NCBI RefSeq assembly: GCF_023509035.1
Contig: NZ_CP075583.1
Location: 4,836,001 to 4,900,000, forward strand
DNA: 64,000 bases
Origin: Janthinobacterium lividum
GTDB taxonomy: Bacteria; Pseudomonadota; Gammaproteobacteria; Burkholderiales; Burkholderiaceae_D
Direction: 5' to 3'
Shown piece after piece: positions 62,801 through 64,000 of this stretch. Each line of letters begins with the position of its first letter. The first letter of the stretch is position 1. The notes under the pieces were generated by a model. The model was not told the origin of the DNA. It did not search any database and was given only the letters and a program-made list of their open reading frames with translations. A program made the translations under genes and the position numbers.

Positions 62801-64000
62801 GGCGCGCTGGGCGAACTGACGCCGGGCGAACTGGCGCGCGCCTTTGCCGGCGGCCTGCTCGAATACGCGTGCGTGTGCCTGCAGGTGCACGCCGCCGGCC
62901 ATGTGGCCGCGCCGCCGATGGGCGAGCACGGTTTGCGCGTGGCCAGCCTGCTGTCCGGTTCCGGCTACGGCGGCTTGAGCATCGCCCTGTGCGTGCGGGC
63001 CATGATCGACGGCGCGCGCAGCGCCAACCGGCGCCTGGAAGACGCGGGCATGGCTTGCCGCATCGGCCATATCGCCATCTACGAACAGTCGGAGGCGCGC
63101 GCCATCGCCGCCGCCGTGGCCATCGAACAGATCATGGCCGAGGCGCGCTACCAGGGCAGCTTCACGTTCGAGCGGCGCATCCGCCACAGCCCGGGCGGCT
63201 ACCGGCGCATCCTGCCCAGCCTGAGCGGCGACAATGGCTGGCGCCGCGTGCAGATCGTCGCCGCCGATCTCTCCGGCGCCCTGCGCTTCACCGTGCTGAC
63301 GGACCGCGCCCACAACAGCGTCGACGAGGAGCCGAACCAGCGGCAAGCCGTCGATGGCCTGATCATGGACGCCACCGACAACACCACCGACCAGCCAGGC
63401 CTGTCGCGCGCCCTGTACGAACTGATGCTGCCCAATGGCCTGAAGGCGGCCATCCCCGAAATGCGCGGCCTGATCCTGGCCGTCGACCAGAGCGCCGCCA
63501 TCTATCCATGGGAGCTGATGCGCGACGAGGCGGGCAGCGAGGAAAGCCCGCTGTCGACGCGCATCGGCATGGTGCGCCAGTTGGCCAGCCTGCGCGAGCA
63601 GCCATCCGCCGTCAGCCCGCCCAGCAACAGCGTGCTGGTGATCGGCGACACCGATTCCGGCCTGCCCGAACTGCGCGCCGCGCAAGCCGAGGCGCAGGAC
63701 GTGGCGCGCATGTTCGGCGCGTACGGCTACCAGGTGCGCGAGCTGCTGCGCCCGCAGGCGCAGCGCGTGCTGGTGCACCTGTTCGACGAGCGCTACTTCG
63801 CCATCCACCTGGCCGGCCACGGTGAAGTGGCCGGCCCCGGCATCGCCCATACGGGCCTGGTGCTGGGACCGAAGACGCGGCTGACGGCGGCGCAGGTGGG
63901 CAAGCTCAAACGCGTGCCGCAATTCGTCTTCATCAATTGCTGCCACCTGGGCGACATGCGCCCGGACGCCATCGCGCCGTGGTCGAAACTGGCCGCCAGC
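59876..64000 (+). CDS. Giant lipase-like/CHAT-domain protein (3' end beyond window)
   Basis: The plus-strand frame opens at the ATG at 59876 and runs uninterrupted to the window end, 1375 residues so far. Domains: a beta-rich N-terminus (1-170); an alpha/beta hydrolase with LLLHGTASS near 180 and nucleophile Ser248 in THSRGG; a second hydrolase-like domain from about 520 (LLLPDIMGSHLQVGS) in which the nucleophile position is Gly630 (AHGMGG), so it looks inactive; a region near 960-1080 resembling the macro-like N-domain of leucine aminopeptidases (weak); and a CHAT caspase-like protease with His1315 (HLAGHGE) and Cys1356 (FINCCHLG). No signal peptide. The function is unknown; it is likely a regulated effector. 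Confidence 0.85.
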   Translation, partial: MSSDPLAPPVLRLTLTRDPLASAGDYPTASGWHGQTHVLSSARGIGSCRIALDIGPADVVQLLLCDGSSLLAGSLDLPRYLGPATMARDGAPASIEVGMALRPQAARQPPGASRDGLGAWMLRAVRVYRCGAAAMTALAAAGAFQDRQLEQRLGLYRCGIEAGSMTAVASLPAGPEPVLLLLHGTASSTQHSFAGLWRNGLAPQLVAQYGNRIYGYEHRSLSDSPIENALALVRQLPHGALLHLLTHSRGGLVGELLARAQRIDSRGAVDLAGDGLERLSENTVGGEAFNSHDIEHYTAQARLGGRGGYDEDAARLRELGVELKTRAIRIARFVRVACPARGTTLMSGRLDRWASVMCNLLLHGGVSDGAMAFLLAVVQQRCDARILPGLEAMMPDSPLVALLNAPDVRVASPLHVLAGACSGDSLLGWLGDCLGDQLYGGQNDLVVNCASMAGGATRSTPVRQLLLRGPHTHHLNYFERAPSSLAAVQALTGNETAYQPLPGIEHGPLARGGEVPKRRARAPIVLLLPDIMGSHLQVGSNRIWFDPVNLVEGRIERLAVGQPHIVSAGWIESCYEPFARFLAQSQEVRPFTYDWRLSLQHSSNAFLPVLDDAMRDAEQRGLPLRIVAHGMGGLVARLALKDRWQRFGALPGSRLLQVGTANRGTQAMVQVLLGRDRLVQMLACWIGWKHTRRQFLGFVRAFPGVLDMLPWPQAGRIDYFDADAWAQLAAGDGQAGLPGGWQAPEAQALAAARATVALLEAAPLDARHCSYLAGCADTPVALRLRDGGIETAWSPDGDGRTAWQGAVPDGVAACYLPVAHGDLLLQKETYPAIAQLLDNGQGANLPRHPPHAPGGAPPRFHPCAPDAMPLYPQPQELLDAAIGAAGPASAPDSRAPQLSLSVIHGSMASADAPVMSGCYASESLRGSMSFLDRLLAGKLQEIHALGRFPQRPDSALVVLQPDAARRPGGAIVIGLGALGELTPGELARAFAGGLLEYACVCLQVHAAGHVAAPPMGEHGLRVASLLSGSGYGGLSIALCVRAMIDGARSANRRLEDAGMACRIGHIAIYEQSEARAIAAAVAIEQIMAEARYQGSFTFERRIRHSPGGYRRILPSLSGDNGWRRVQIVAADLSGALRFTVLTDRAHNSVDEEPNQRQAVDGLIMDATDNTTDQPGLSRALYELMLPNGLKAAIPEMRGLILAVDQSAAIYPWELMRDEAGSEESPLSTRIGMVRQLASLREQPSAVSPPSNSVLVIGDTDSGLPELRAAQAEAQDVARMFGAYGYQVRELLRPQAQRVLVHLFDERYFAIHLAGHGEVAGPGIAHTGLVLGPKTRLTAAQVGKLKRVPQFVFINCCHLGDMRPDAIAPWSKLAAS

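Noticed and set aside
62573-63946. 457-codon minus-strand frame
   Set aside because: Same shadow effect opposite the CHAT region; low-complexity composition and no ribosome site.
1-64000. CRISPR arrays, insertion sequences, integrases, rRNA operons
   Set aside because: No regularly spaced repeats, transposase or recombinase motifs, or rRNA sequence were seen.

Overview
The window is a dense, GC-rich bacterial chromosome segment. Gene content and local order (rlmE-ftsH-folP-glmM, greA-carB-carA, a leuA preceded by leader ORFs) fit a Burkholderiales member. The style of the hypothetical proteins and the iron/TonB complement suggest Oxalobacteraceae, most likely Janthinobacterium or a close relative; this is inference, as there is no rRNA here. 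I see no prophage, insertion sequence or CRISPR array.

Layout. 1-4.7 kb: a cut-off DUF3422 gene, a TetR-repressor/Bcr-type efflux pair with twin operators, and a copper-delivery cluster (PCuAC chaperone, Sco1, DUF2946) followed by an AraC-type regulator. 4.8-11.2 kb: a Crp/Fnr regulator divergent from an acyl-CoA synthetase, a DHA2 exporter, RNase T2, ilvE and an unusual Fur paralogue. 11.3-25.4 kb: iron acquisition, with a Fiu-like receptor, a fecIRA signalling operon, a PepSY-flavodoxin-reductase fusion behind a Fur box, and a second siderophore receptor with its own Fur box, interspersed with small proteins, a hemerythrin and a 91-bp inverted repeat. 25.4-29 kb: nucleotidyltransferase, DNA alkyl repair protein, DUF1294 and small or lipoprotein genes. 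29-36.2 kb: a full cytochrome bd operon, cydDCABX, divergent from a GbsR/MarR-type regulator. 36.3-38 kb: a lipoprotein and two tRNAs (Arg-TCT, Pro-TGG). 38-49.2 kb: housekeeping genes glmM, folP, ftsH, rlmE, yhbY, DUF4149, greA, carB, carA. 49.5-54.1 kb: GlcG-like protein, patatin lipoprotein, an unknown gene coupled to a barstar homologue, and leuA behind two tandem leader-peptide ORFs. 54.2-58.1 kb: a chemoreceptor and egtBD. 58.4-64 kb: an orphan LolD-like ATPase, a small helix-turn-helix-like protein, and a very large gene running off the end that encodes lipase-like domains followed by a CHAT (caspase-like) protease domain.

Data quality. Five genes (ilvE, fecA twice, cydA, yhbY, DUF4149) carry single-base indels, five of the six in short homopolymer runs. 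Several are normally indispensable or strongly conserved, so most are probably sequencing errors rather than true pseudogenes. The most unusual content is the lipase-CHAT protein at the right edge, the tandem leuA leaders, and a two-block element shared by fecA and the Fur-paralogue gene.
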